Source of the DNA: JBAYZQ01 sp041672385
Lineage (GTDB): Bacteria; Spirochaetota; Spirochaetia; Sphaerochaetales; Sphaerochaetaceae
Assembly (NCBI GenBank): GCA_041672385.1
Contig: JBAYZQ010000024.1
Coordinates: 1-20,430, forward strand
Direction: 5' to 3'
DNA length: 20,430 nt
In this document: positions 6,374 through 14,552 of the stretch, in pieces
Position numbering within the stretch: position 1 is the stretch's first letter
Layout of the letters: each line of letters begins with the position of its first letter
Translations under genes and position numbers: made by a program
Notes under the pieces: generated by a model
Databases searched by the model: none
Told to the model about the DNA's origin: nothing
The model's input: the letters and a program-made list of their open reading frames with translations, nothing else

Positions 6374-7336
6374 TTATCTTTTTAGCTCTTCTCTTAATCT
6401 TCTGTATTGAATAATTGGCCCATCACCGGCTAATAGTTTTTCGTTTGATTTTAAAGAAGATGCTTTTGGTTTTTGAGTAATAACTACCCTTTTGTCTTGT
6501 CTTTCAATTACTCTGTTTGCGCTCTTCCCAAAGAAAGAAATTAGCTTATTTATAACTCTCAACTTAGTTAATTTATCATAAAACCGTAAATACAAAATGG
6601 TATTTTCATCATCAACGGGAGCAAAATATATTATGACTTTTAATTTTTTATTTATTTGATTCATCCAAAGGTTGGGAAATATAAAATTAAGACTTGTTTC
6701 TTTAATAATACATTCTGAAGCTGATTTCTGTTTTTGCCCTTTATCCACTTCATTATTAGCACTAGTTCTTAAAATACCATTTTCCCATTCAACTTTTGGC
6801 CCATTTACAAGAGTTTTGTTTCCTCTACCTATTGTGTTATGATGAACTATTGGCACATGGACTGTATCTAATTGGTTTTCAATACATCTTGAATAATGAG
6901 AGGACCAATGATCTTCAATTTCACTGTAAGTGTAAGAAGAGTCAACAGCCTCATCAAAAAAAGGTAATTCTTTGGTAATTTTCTCATCGTCTCCATACCA
7001 AATATAAACAATGCCATTGCCTTCTTTAACTGTGTAAGACTTAACGTTATAACGAGTTAAGTCTGCGGTAGAGGCCTTTCCATTAGCTGGGATGAATTTA
7101 CATTTCCCTTTACTATCAAATTCCAATCCATGAAAAGGACATCGTATAGTATCACCCTCTATCTTTCCCTTACTAAGAGCAGCTCCTCTATGAGGGCATT
7201 GATCTACAACACAGGCAAGTTCACCTTTTTTATTTCTAAATAAAGCAAGATCTAAATTCAATCTTTTTACAGCAAGAATTTTGTTATTTTTAACTTTTTT
7301 TGATGGAAGAATTGCATACCATTGGTTATAAATCAT
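6374..7336 (-). CDS. Rieske non-heme iron oxygenase (oxygenase component)
   Basis: This 320-aa oxygenase alpha-type subunit uses a Rieske [2Fe-2S] cluster to pass electrons to a mononuclear iron that activates O2. The Rieske ligands are C47/H49 (CPHRG) and C66/H69 (CPFHG). The catalytic iron facial triad begins with D157-x2-H160-x4-H165 in 'ENQLDTVHVPIVHH', so both metal sites look intact. The C-terminal half ('LNFIFPNLWMNQINKKLKVIIYFAPVDDENTILYLRFY') resembles single-component oxygenases such as O-demethylases and pheophorbide- or sterol-type enzymes more than ring-dioxygenase alpha/beta systems. The substrate is unknown. It starts 3 nt after the hydrolase gene and is the last gene of the operon. 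No ferredoxin reductase gene is nearby; the flavodoxin-like gene two genes upstream is a possible electron donor. Confidence 0.88.
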   Translation of the reverse strand: MIYNQWYAILPSKKVKNNKILAVKRLNLDLALFRNKKGELACVVDQCPHRGAALSKGKIEGDTIRCPFHGLEFDSKGKCKFIPANGKASTADLTRYNVKSYTVKEGNGIVYIWYGDDEKITKELPFFDEAVDSSYTYSEIEDHWSSHYSRCIENQLDTVHVPIVHHNTIGRGNKTLVNGPKVEWENGILRTSANNEVDKGQKQKSASECIIKETSLNFIFPNLWMNQINKKLKVIIYFAPVDDENTILYLRFYDKLTKLRVINKLISFFGKSANRVIERQDKRVVITQKPKASSLKSNEKLLAGDGPIIQYRRLREELKR

Positions 7337-7339
7337 AAA

Positions 7340-8041
7340 TTATTTACTATCCCTAGTTTTTATAAATTCTAAGATTGCCTCCACTGCAATATTTTGCTGT
7401 TCTTCACTGCTTATAGTAGCATCTGGATCACCTTTTTGTTTCCCATAATTACCAAACTGAGCGTGGTTACCTCCGTCAATAATGATAACATTCTCAGTAT
7501 AATCGATATTTTTCTCTAAGTTTGAATTGAAGGTTCCATAAATAGTTATAGCATCCTCAGGTGAGAGCTCACCATATATGTACGCTCCTAAAAGAATTAA
7601 ACCTTCAACTTTTTCTTTATTATTGGCAGCATAACTACTTGCCATGGCCCCACCCATTGAATGTCCTCCAATGTACCAATTTTTAATATTTGGCAACTTA
7701 TCAAAGACTTTATCTGCTGCCTTTTGGTTGAAAATTGCCATATTAAAAGGCATTTTAACTAAAATGCAGGTTATTCCATTTTTTCTAAGTTTTTCTAGAA
7801 TTGGAAGATAAGCAATTGCTTCAACTTTTGCACCTGGATAAAAAATAAGAGCTGTTTCACTAGGTTTTTCAGGGGTAAGTATTGTTAAATTTTTATCAAC
7901 AGTTATAAACTTTTCATTGTTTAAACCTGCAATTGCTAGTTTATCAGCTTTGTAATAATCAGAGGCATATATAAAGAATGCTCCAACTAAAGCTAATGTT
8001 AAGATTAGGATTAGTAAGAAAATTTTATATCTTTTCTTCAT
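7340..8041 (-). CDS. Membrane-anchored alpha/beta hydrolase
   Basis: This 233-aa protein starts with a lysine-rich tip and one hydrophobic helix (about residues 6-26), consistent with a signal anchor or uncleaved signal peptide, so the catalytic domain probably faces outside. The nucleophile elbow GGHSMGG places the serine at 128. A likely catalytic histidine is H193 in 'DGGNHAQFGNYG', with acidic candidates just before it. 'ALIFYPGAKVEAIAYLPIL' is the first core strand and oxyanion region of the alpha/beta-hydrolase_5-like family. The substrate is unknown; esterase or lipase activity is the family default. The gene lies 4 nt from the flavodoxin-like gene and 3 nt from the Rieske gene, which points to one transcript. 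Confidence 0.82.
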   Translation of the reverse strand: MKKRYKIFLLILILTLALVGAFFIYASDYYKADKLAIAGLNNEKFITVDKNLTILTPEKPSETALIFYPGAKVEAIAYLPILEKLRKNGITCILVKMPFNMAIFNQKAADKVFDKLPNIKNWYIGGHSMGGAMASSYAANNKEKVEGLILLGAYIYGELSPEDAITIYGTFNSNLEKNIDYTENVIIIDGGNHAQFGNYGKQKGDPDATISSEEQQNIAVEAILEFIKTRDSK

Positions 8042-8045
8042 TATA

Positions 8046-8480
8046 TTAGCCTTTATTTTTTAGCAAAGTTTTTAAAAGATTATCTATTACCTCTTCTTCA
8101 TTCTTTTTATTTTCAATAACATTACTAATAGTTTTATAAGCTTTTGGTTTTTTTAGAATACTACCACTGGAACTAATTACTAAATTAACTTTTTCCATTG
8201 GAACAGTTTCCAAAAACTTTTTTATAGCAGGTGTTATTCCTGAAGCCCATAAAGGAGAAATAACTACAAGCTCATCATAGGAATCTATATTTTTGGTAGT
8301 TTTTATTTCAACTTTTCTGTTCATGGAAGAATAATATCCTCCTCTCATAAATCCAGAAACTCCCGTCCATTTTTTATTATCTGTGACCTGAATCATTTCA
8401 CATTCTAGTTTTTTTGATATTTTTTCAGCAATACGTTTACAATTCCCGGTTCTAGTAAAATACACTACTTTATAATTCAT
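8046..8480 (-). CDS. Flavodoxin-like FMN-binding protein
   Basis: This 144-aa protein has a flavodoxin fold. The phosphate-binding loop 'FTRTGNCKRIAEKISKKL' (T9, T11, N13) fits the (S/T)xTGN pattern that holds the FMN phosphate. 'ELVVISPLWASGITPAIKKFLE' is the second flavin-contact segment, as in flavodoxins and flavodoxin-like oxidoreductases. It is slightly short and basic for a classical electron-transfer flavodoxin, so an NAD(P)H:quinone-type or protoporphyrinogen-oxidase-like role is also possible. The start has GGGGA upstream. In this operon it may donate electrons to the Rieske oxygenase; that is inference from proximity only. Confidence 0.82.
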   Translation of the reverse strand: MNYKVVYFTRTGNCKRIAEKISKKLECEMIQVTDNKKWTGVSGFMRGGYYSSMNRKVEIKTTKNIDSYDELVVISPLWASGITPAIKKFLETVPMEKVNLVISSSGSILKKPKAYKTISNVIENKKNEEEVIDNLLKTLLKNKG

Positions 8481-8495
8481 GTTTTCCCCTTTATT

Positions 8496-9380
8496 TTAAT
8501 TTGAATTAATCAAATTAATAATTTCTTTAATGGTTTCTTTTGATTCCTTTAAATAAAAGAACATCCAAGTGTGAATCATATCTTTACTTTCATAATAGTT
8601 GATTTCAACACCTTTTTCTTCTGCCATTTTCTTAAATTTTTTTGCATCCGGTTCTAGTATATCATTAGTTCCAATAAAAATGCTAATTTTTCCCAGGCCT
8701 TTGATTTCTCCATTAATAGGACTTAGAAGATAATTGTTACAATCAATATCTCCAGCATAAAGTTTTCCAGCTCTTTGTAATCCTTTTATTCCTAATACAG
8801 GATCTTTATCATCTACTTTTAAAATTTCTTCATTTTTTAGAGTAATATCTAACCATGGAGATAGTAATATGATTTGATTTGCATTTTCTCTATGTGCTTC
8901 AAGCATTTTCTCAGCCAAAGCTAGTGCAAATCCTCCTCCAGAAGAATCTCCCATAAGGATAATATTTTCTCCTCCTACTTTTTCTAAAAGTTCTTCATAG
9001 ATAGGGGTTACCATTTCAAAAGAATCTTTGTAGGTATAACTGGGAGCTAAGGGAAAATCAGGAGCAATAACGGTGCATTTTGTGGATTTTACTATTTGTT
9101 TCAATAACAACCAATGAATCATGCTAAAGCTATTTATATAGGCTCCCCCATGAAGATACAATATATTTGTTTTGCTTTTTTGCTTTTTTGGTTTAATTAC
9201 AAAAACATTTCTCCCATTAATTTGATTTTTTTCAAGATTCAACCCTGAAATAATATATTTAGACGGGCCTTTATTATTTCCTTCATCAATTTTTCCACTA
9301 TCAAGCTTTTTTTCAATATAGTTTTTAAAATTGACTAATCTCAAAATTGAATTTAAAATTTTACTTGTGGTACTAGCCAT
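8496..9380 (-). CDS. HSL-type (lipase family IV) alpha/beta hydrolase, putative esterase
   Basis: This 294-aa cytoplasmic esterase belongs to the hormone-sensitive-lipase-like group. The oxyanion-hole motif HGGAY is at about residues 77-81. The nucleophile elbow GDSSGG (144-149) has S146 as the likely catalytic serine. A catalytic Asp is in 'GTNDILEPD' (D240 or D245), and the histidine is H270 in 'KDMIHTWMFF'. The triad is therefore complete. Such enzymes hydrolyse short-chain acyl esters or related amides and lactones. No signal peptide is seen. It lies 3 nt after the GNAT gene and 15 nt before the flavodoxin-like gene. It could add to or reverse acyl chemistry done by the upstream acetyltransferase, but this is a guess. 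Confidence 0.85.
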   Translation of the reverse strand: MASTTSKILNSILRLVNFKNYIEKKLDSGKIDEGNNKGPSKYIISGLNLEKNQINGRNVFVIKPKKQKSKTNILYLHGGAYINSFSMIHWLLLKQIVKSTKCTVIAPDFPLAPSYTYKDSFEMVTPIYEELLEKVGGENIILMGDSSGGGFALALAEKMLEAHRENANQIILLSPWLDITLKNEEILKVDDKDPVLGIKGLQRAGKLYAGDIDCNNYLLSPINGEIKGLGKISIFIGTNDILEPDAKKFKKMAEEKGVEINYYESKDMIHTWMFFYLKESKETIKEIINLINSN

Positions 9381-9383
9381 TAA

Positions 9384-10160
9384 TTAACCTTTTTCTATTA
9401 CATAAGAAACATATTCTTTATCAAAATTATAGCCAAGTTTTTCTGCTAAAGCAACAGAACTTTTATTTTGAGCATCCCAGCTTGGATATAAATTCCTTTT
9501 TAAACACTCTAAAATTAATCTAGATCCACAGGCAGAAGCTAAGCCTTTCCTTCTAAAATCAACTTTTGTTCCAATTTCAATTTCAATTCCATCTTTGTAA
9601 ATTGAATAAGAAGAAGCCCCAGAAACCAATTCACCATTTTTAAGTGCAACTACTCCTAGGCCTCTTTTTTTAAAGTCCAAATAGTTCTTAAATTGAAAAC
9701 AGAAGTCTTTAGACCATTCATTTTTGAGAACTAAGTTATATAATTTTTCATCAATTAGCTTAATCTCATAATCTTTGCTAACTTTTTTCACTATTTCTTC
9801 AAGCTTTTCAATATCAAAAATATCTTTTTCTTTCTTTATTGCATACCTAGGTTTAACAATAGCTTTTTCTTTGTAAACTTGTTCAATTAAGAGAGCCCAA
9901 TCTTCATTTTGAGGTACCATTATTATAAAATTAGAACAAAACCCGTTGGGAAAATTCCTTAACAAAGCTTCATTGGGCACACCTGCAAAAAAACAAAAAT
10001 CCCCTAAAACTATTTGGGCAGATTTAGGTTTAAAAGAATTATCGACCCAAGCTTTTCCCATATATCCCTGTAAACATGATAAGATTAAAGTTTCATTCCA
10101 TCCATAAAAAAGAGAGTCTATCTTTCTAAGTTCTTTTCCTGAAATAAGAGAAATCCCCAT
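9384..10160 (-). CDS. GNAT acetyltransferase, ZmaR-like
   Basis: This 258-aa protein has an N-terminal region typical of the longer 'GNAT_acetyltran'/ZmaR-like proteins ('NFPNGFCSNFIIMVPQNEDW'). A C-terminal GNAT core follows, with 'GVVALKNGELVSGASSY' (about 169-185) and the acetyl-CoA loop 'VDFRRKGLASACGSRLI' (R203-A208 at its centre). 'YPSWDAQNKSSVALAEKLGY' then forms the usual last helix and strand. The founding relative ZmaR acetylates the antibiotic zwittermicin A; most homologues have unknown substrates. The ATG has GGAGG about 7 nt upstream. It is the first gene of the five-gene minus-strand operon and probably carries its promoter, with TATAAT-like sequence near 10180-10185 but no convincing -35 box. 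Confidence 0.8.
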   Translation of the reverse strand: MGISLISGKELRKIDSLFYGWNETLILSCLQGYMGKAWVDNSFKPKSAQIVLGDFCFFAGVPNEALLRNFPNGFCSNFIIMVPQNEDWALLIEQVYKEKAIVKPRYAIKKEKDIFDIEKLEEIVKKVSKDYEIKLIDEKLYNLVLKNEWSKDFCFQFKNYLDFKKRGLGVVALKNGELVSGASSYSIYKDGIEIEIGTKVDFRRKGLASACGSRLILECLKRNLYPSWDAQNKSSVALAEKLGYNFDKEYVSYVIEKG

Positions 10161-10297
10161 TTTAGAGCCTCCATTATTATATTATCTATTAGCAGTATTG
10201 CACTTAAATTAAGAAGATTTCAATAAAAAAGAGTTTTTATAATTTTAATTTAAACAAGTAAAAAAGAAATAAATTCTCTTTATAATTAATTTTTTCT

Positions 10298-12883
10298 ATG
10301 ATATTTTATGGTATGGTTGAATTTAATCTATGGTTTACTGATAATGGTTTTAAGACAGCTGGTACCTCAGATTTAGTTGAGAAATTTAATAAAGAACCAA
10401 TTGATACATTATTTGAATACATAAAAAGCCCAAAAGGACTTAATGACATTGGACTTGATTATCTTGTTGATTTTTCAACAGAATTCTTAAAAGCTGCATC
10501 TACAAAAGATGTTCTTGAACTTAAAGATAATATTTCTATTGAGATGGAAGATGGCGTAAAAAAACAGTTACTTAATAATATTCCTCTTGTGCTTGGTTCT
10601 GAGTTTCTAAACAATCAATCAATTAATAGCTATTGGTCTCAAATGACAGATTGGTTATTCAGAACCATCGATAAATCTAATGACTCGATAGAAGCAACAC
10701 TATCATCATATCTACCATCATTTAATGTAGCTGATAGAACCTACTTTCATCTTGTTGAGACAAATGAAGAAAAATACCCATTTGGCTTTTTTACAAGCTA
10801 TACAACATTAATCAACAACAAAGTAAAACATATGCCCTTGTCCTATGCTCTTGAAGAATTCAAAGGCAAGGATAAGCAATTACTCCACTTATTATCTGTT
10901 ATATTTAAAGCAAGTAGCAAATCAAAATTACTTTCAAACCTAATTGAAGAAGGACAATTGTTCAATCCAACGTATTTAAAAACAGATGAAGCCTATGACC
11001 TACTGAAAAATTCTCAGTACTTTAAAGAATGTGGTATTGGCTTTAGATTTCCATCATGGTGGAAGAAAAAGAATAAAATTCATACAAGCGCTACAATTGG
11101 AAACAAAATGAATAGAGGAATTAGCATGAAGTATCTACTCTCTGTTGATTTAAATTTTGTCCTTGAAAATCAAACTCTAAGTGAAAAAGAAATAAAAGAA
11201 CTTCTTGAATTTGAAGAAGGCTTAATTAACTTCAAGGGAAAGTGGATTGAAATAGATCATAAAGCACTAAAAAAGCTTCTAGACAGCTACAAAAAATTTG
11301 AGGAAGAATATGGAAATGGAATTAACTTCAAAGATTATTTAAAACTGCAAAAGCAAGACAATAATGAAGAAGAAATCTTGGATGAATTAGAGTTTAATAA
11401 TGGAATGTGGCTTGAAGAATTCAAGAGCCATACTCAAAAGAATTGTGAAACTCTCCCTCTTAGTAATAACTTTAATGGAATTCTTAGAAAATACCAGAAA
11501 GATGGTTATTATTGGTTAAACCAAATGATGTCACTTGGATTTGGTTCTTGCCTTGCTGATGATATGGGACTTGGTAAAACAGTTCAAATACTTGCACTAA
11601 TCTCTTCCCTATTTGATAAAAATAAAATAAAAAATGTATTACTAGTAGTACCAGCATCTCTTGTTGGTAATTGGATTGCTGAGAAAGATAAATTTACACC
11701 TTCAATTTCTATTTTTGTTCTTAAAGACAAAGAAGAATTATTAAAAGAAATGGACTACTCGAAAAAAGGTTTATACATAACAACTTATAGCATGGTTGAT
11801 CTTAGAGAAAGCATAATAAATCAAAAATGGGATGTTGTAATTTTGGATGAAGCTCAAGCAATAAAGAATTCAAACACCAAACAATCGAAGGCAATAAAAT
11901 CATTAAATTGTAATAATAGAATTGTTATGACAGGTACACCAATTGAAAATTCATTAATGGACATTTGGTCGCTATTTGATTTCATTAATCCTGGACTTCT
12001 AGGAAATAAAAATGAATTTAAGAAAATTATTTCTAAAACAAAAGATAATCCAAAAATATATTCCAGTCTTAGAACTGTAATGGAACCCTTCATACTTAGA
12101 AGGCTTAAAACAGATAGAACAATAATTAAAGATTTACCGAAAAAAATCGAGAGTGATTACTATGTGGAACTTTCAAAAAAACAAGTTCTAATCTACAAAA
12201 AACTTAATGAGCAAATTGAAAAATCCCTCTTAGAAAATGAAGGAATTGCAAAGAAAGGATTAATTCTATCATCAATACTAAAAAGTAAACAAATATGTAA
12301 TCACCCAAGTCAATTCCTAAAAGATGACAGTTTCAAAGAAAAGGATAGTGGAAAATTCCTTGCATTAAGACAAATTGTTGAAACTGTTAAAGAGAAAAAA
12401 GAAAAAGTTCTTGTATTTACACAATACAAAGCAATGGTTAAACCCTTAGAACAATATCTTTCTAGTATTTTTGAAAGTGAAGGACTATCTATTGATGGAA
12501 GCGTTAACTCAAATGAAAGGACCAAAAGAGTTAACTCCTTCAATAATGATGGAAACTATCCATTTATGGTAATAACTATAAAAGCAGGTGGTACTGGATT
12601 GAATCTAACAAGTGCAAACCATGTTATCCACTTTGATAGATGGTGGAATCCTTCTGTTGAAAATCAAGCAACAGATAGAGCATTTAGAATAGGCCAAAAA
12701 AAGGTTGTAAATGTATATAAGTTCATATGCTCAGGAACAATTGAAGATAAAATCAATGAAATAATTCTTTCTAAAAAAGAATTATCCACTAAGATTATTG
12801 GTGGTGGAGAAGAATCAACAGTATCTTGGATTACGCAAATGGACAATTCTGAATTACTTGAATTATTTAAGTATTCAAAATAA
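10298..12883 (+). CDS. SNF2-family DEAD/DEAH-box helicase
   Basis: This 861-aa Swi2/Snf2 ATPase is a double-stranded-nucleic-acid translocase. The helicase core begins near residue 395. The Walker A 'DDMGLGKT' is at 421-428, 'DEAQ' (Walker B) at 517-520, 'MTGTPIEN' follows, and 'ILRRLKTDR' and the C-terminal RecA lobe ending in 'RWWNPSVENQATDRAFRIGQ' lie at about 781-800. The N-terminal about 380 residues match in position and general look the SNF2_N_2/DUF3670 region seen in bacterial members. The frame is closed upstream by a stop at 10283. No ribosome site precedes ATG 10298 or the in-frame ATG 10313, so the start is uncertain. The SWIM-domain gene follows 8 nt after the stop. Bacterial members are proposed to act in transcription recycling, repair or defence; the role here is unproven. 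Confidence 0.92.
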   Translation: MIFYGMVEFNLWFTDNGFKTAGTSDLVEKFNKEPIDTLFEYIKSPKGLNDIGLDYLVDFSTEFLKAASTKDVLELKDNISIEMEDGVKKQLLNNIPLVLGSEFLNNQSINSYWSQMTDWLFRTIDKSNDSIEATLSSYLPSFNVADRTYFHLVETNEEKYPFGFFTSYTTLINNKVKHMPLSYALEEFKGKDKQLLHLLSVIFKASSKSKLLSNLIEEGQLFNPTYLKTDEAYDLLKNSQYFKECGIGFRFPSWWKKKNKIHTSATIGNKMNRGISMKYLLSVDLNFVLENQTLSEKEIKELLEFEEGLINFKGKWIEIDHKALKKLLDSYKKFEEEYGNGINFKDYLKLQKQDNNEEEILDELEFNNGMWLEEFKSHTQKNCETLPLSNNFNGILRKYQKDGYYWLNQMMSLGFGSCLADDMGLGKTVQILALISSLFDKNKIKNVLLVVPASLVGNWIAEKDKFTPSISIFVLKDKEELLKEMDYSKKGLYITTYSMVDLRESIINQKWDVVILDEAQAIKNSNTKQSKAIKSLNCNNRIVMTGTPIENSLMDIWSLFDFINPGLLGNKNEFKKIISKTKDNPKIYSSLRTVMEPFILRRLKTDRTIIKDLPKKIESDYYVELSKKQVLIYKKLNEQIEKSLLENEGIAKKGLILSSILKSKQICNHPSQFLKDDSFKEKDSGKFLALRQIVETVKEKKEKVLVFTQYKAMVKPLEQYLSSIFESEGLSIDGSVNSNERTKRVNSFNNDGNYPFMVITIKAGGTGLNLTSANHVIHFDRWWNPSVENQATDRAFRIGQKKVVNVYKFICSGTIEDKINEIILSKKELSTKIIGGGEESTVSWITQMDNSELLELFKYSK

Positions 12884-12891
12884 GAGGTCAT

Positions 12892-13611
12892 ATGAAATAT
12901 AATAATTATCAAGATTTTCAAAATTACTCACAAATTTCAATAGAAGAATTGAGAGAGAAAAGTAAAAAAAATATGAAAAAAGGTTATTCTCCCGTTGAAA
13001 CTAAAAATGCAAGAGGTGCAATTGCTACTACTTGGTGGGGAAATAGTTGGTGTACTAATCTTGAAAGATATGCAGATTTTAATAGCAGAATCGGTAGAGG
13101 AAAGCGTTATGTAAGAAATGGTGCTGTAATTGATTTAAAGATCGATGAAGGTTTAATAAAAGCAAAGGTCCAAGGAAGTAGAAGCAAACCTTACCAAGTA
13201 GAAATAAAAATTGATCCTCTATCTGAAAAAAGCAAAAAGAATATTTACAAAATAGCAGAAAGTAGTATTGATACCCTTGAATCTCTTGTTCTTGGGGAAT
13301 TTCCAAAAGAGTTAGCAACTATTTTTACAGACAAAGAAATTGGGTTGTTCCCAAAACCTAATGAAATTCACATCAACTGTGATTGTCCTGATTGGGCCTA
13401 TTTATGTAAACATGCAGCATCTACTCTTTATGGAGTTGGAGTAAGACTGGATGAAGATCCTCTTATGTTCTTCTTACTAAGATCCTTCGACTTCAATTTA
13501 TTACTCCAAAAATCAATCAATGAAAAAAAGGAGTTAATGATAAAAAACATCGGAAAGAAGGGAAAAAGAACAATACCAAAAAATAAAGCAAAAGAACTAT
13601 TTGGCATTTAA
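12892..13611 (+). CDS. SWIM zinc-finger protein, partner of the SNF2 helicase
   Basis: This 239-aa protein contains a complete SWIM motif, CxCx(6)CxH, with C163, C165, C172 and H174 in 'NCDCPDWAYLCKHAAS'. It is predicted to bind zinc and DNA or protein. The N-terminal segment includes 'ATTWWGNSWCTNLERYADFNSRIGRGKRYVRNGAV', the conserved WWG..W block of stand-alone bacterial SWIM proteins. It ends in a lysine-rich tail that may touch nucleic acid. GAGGTC lies just upstream of the ATG, and the gap to the helicase stop is 8 nt, so the two are co-transcribed. SNF2 and SWIM genes are neighbours in many bacteria, which suggests a shared complex. Converges with the EamA gene. Confidence 0.88.
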   Translation: MKYNNYQDFQNYSQISIEELREKSKKNMKKGYSPVETKNARGAIATTWWGNSWCTNLERYADFNSRIGRGKRYVRNGAVIDLKIDEGLIKAKVQGSRSKPYQVEIKIDPLSEKSKKNIYKIAESSIDTLESLVLGEFPKELATIFTDKEIGLFPKPNEIHINCDCPDWAYLCKHAASTLYGVGVRLDEDPLMFFLLRSFDFNLLLQKSINEKKELMIKNIGKKGKRTIPKNKAKELFGI

Positions 13612-13662
13612 TATAAAGAAATAATTATATATTCAATTTATTAATTAATTTTTTCACTCAGC

Positions 13663-14550
13663 TTAAAAAGATTTAAAAAGTTGATTCTTCTTTATTCGAA
13701 GTTCGGAAGCAAAAATTGAAAAAAGAATAAAAACACCACCAATAAGCATATTTATGGTAAAAGATTCCAATTGTAAAATCACTGAAAAAAAAGCTCCAAA
13801 TAAAGATTCAGTTGATAAAAAGATGGCTGCTTTGGTTGAAGTTGTATATTTTTGGGCCTTTGTTTGTATAAAGAAACACAAAAGAGTACTAAAAAGCCCT
13901 AAATATAACACCGGTAAAATCCCTTGAGAAAAGTTCACATCCTTAATTGAGAATTGACCAATTGTTGTAAATACTATCAAAGAAAACAAGGCAGCAAATG
14001 TCATTTGCAAAAAAGTAAGTTTCACCGCATCAACTTTCTTTGCCACGATGTCTAAATATGAAATATGAAGAGCAAAGAGAAAAGCACAAAAGAGAGTATA
14101 AATATCTCCTTTAGTAAAATTTAAACCTTTTCCAGGTAAATAACTCAAAAAAACTATTCCTATAAAAGTAGTGAAACCAAGAAGAAAAAACCTAAGTTTT
14201 GGTTTTTTCTTAAAAACTACCCAGGTAATAAATGGAACCATTATAACATTGGTTGCAGTTATAAAAGCATTATTTGAAGGAGTTGTAAATCTAAGGCCAA
14301 AGGTTTGAAAATAAAAGGCTAAGAACAAAATGATCCCTGCAACCAAACCCATTTTCAATTCCTCTTTGGTTATCTCTTTAATTTTTTTAAATATGAAAAC
14401 TGTTATAGTTAAACTTGCAAAACTGAAACGAAATAGAAGAATTAGAGATGTTGACATTCCACTATCAAAAGCATATTGAGTTGCAACAAATCCTGTTCCC
14501 CAAATAATTGCAGTTAAAAGCAGTGAAAAATCTGCTGTAATTGATTTCAA
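13663..14550 (-). CDS. EamA/DMT-superfamily transporter
   Basis: This 295-aa protein has ten predicted transmembrane helices arranged as two EamA repeats. The first repeat starts with 'LLLTAIIWGTGFVATQYAF', the typical first helix. The halves meet near 'LNFTKGDIYTLFCAFLFALHISYLDIVAKK', and 'STEALF-like' sequence (STESLFGAFFSVILQLE) marks helix 9. It is a drug/metabolite transporter of unknown substrate, probably an exporter. The start is TTG at 14548-14550 with GAGGG about 5 nt upstream inside the end of the lacI-like gene; the gap to that gene is 2 nt. It is therefore cotranscribed with the LacI-type repressor. No clear terminator is seen before the convergent SWIM gene. Confidence 0.87.
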   Translation of the reverse strand: MKSITADFSLLLTAIIWGTGFVATQYAFDSGMSTSLILLFRFSFASLTITVFIFKKIKEITKEELKMGLVAGIILFLAFYFQTFGLRFTTPSNNAFITATNVIMVPFITWVVFKKKPKLRFFLLGFTTFIGIVFLSYLPGKGLNFTKGDIYTLFCAFLFALHISYLDIVAKKVDAVKLTFLQMTFAALFSLIVFTTIGQFSIKDVNFSQGILPVLYLGLFSTLLCFFIQTKAQKYTTSTKAAIFLSTESLFGAFFSVILQLESFTINMLIGGVFILFSIFASELRIKKNQLFKSF

Positions 14551-14552
14551 CT

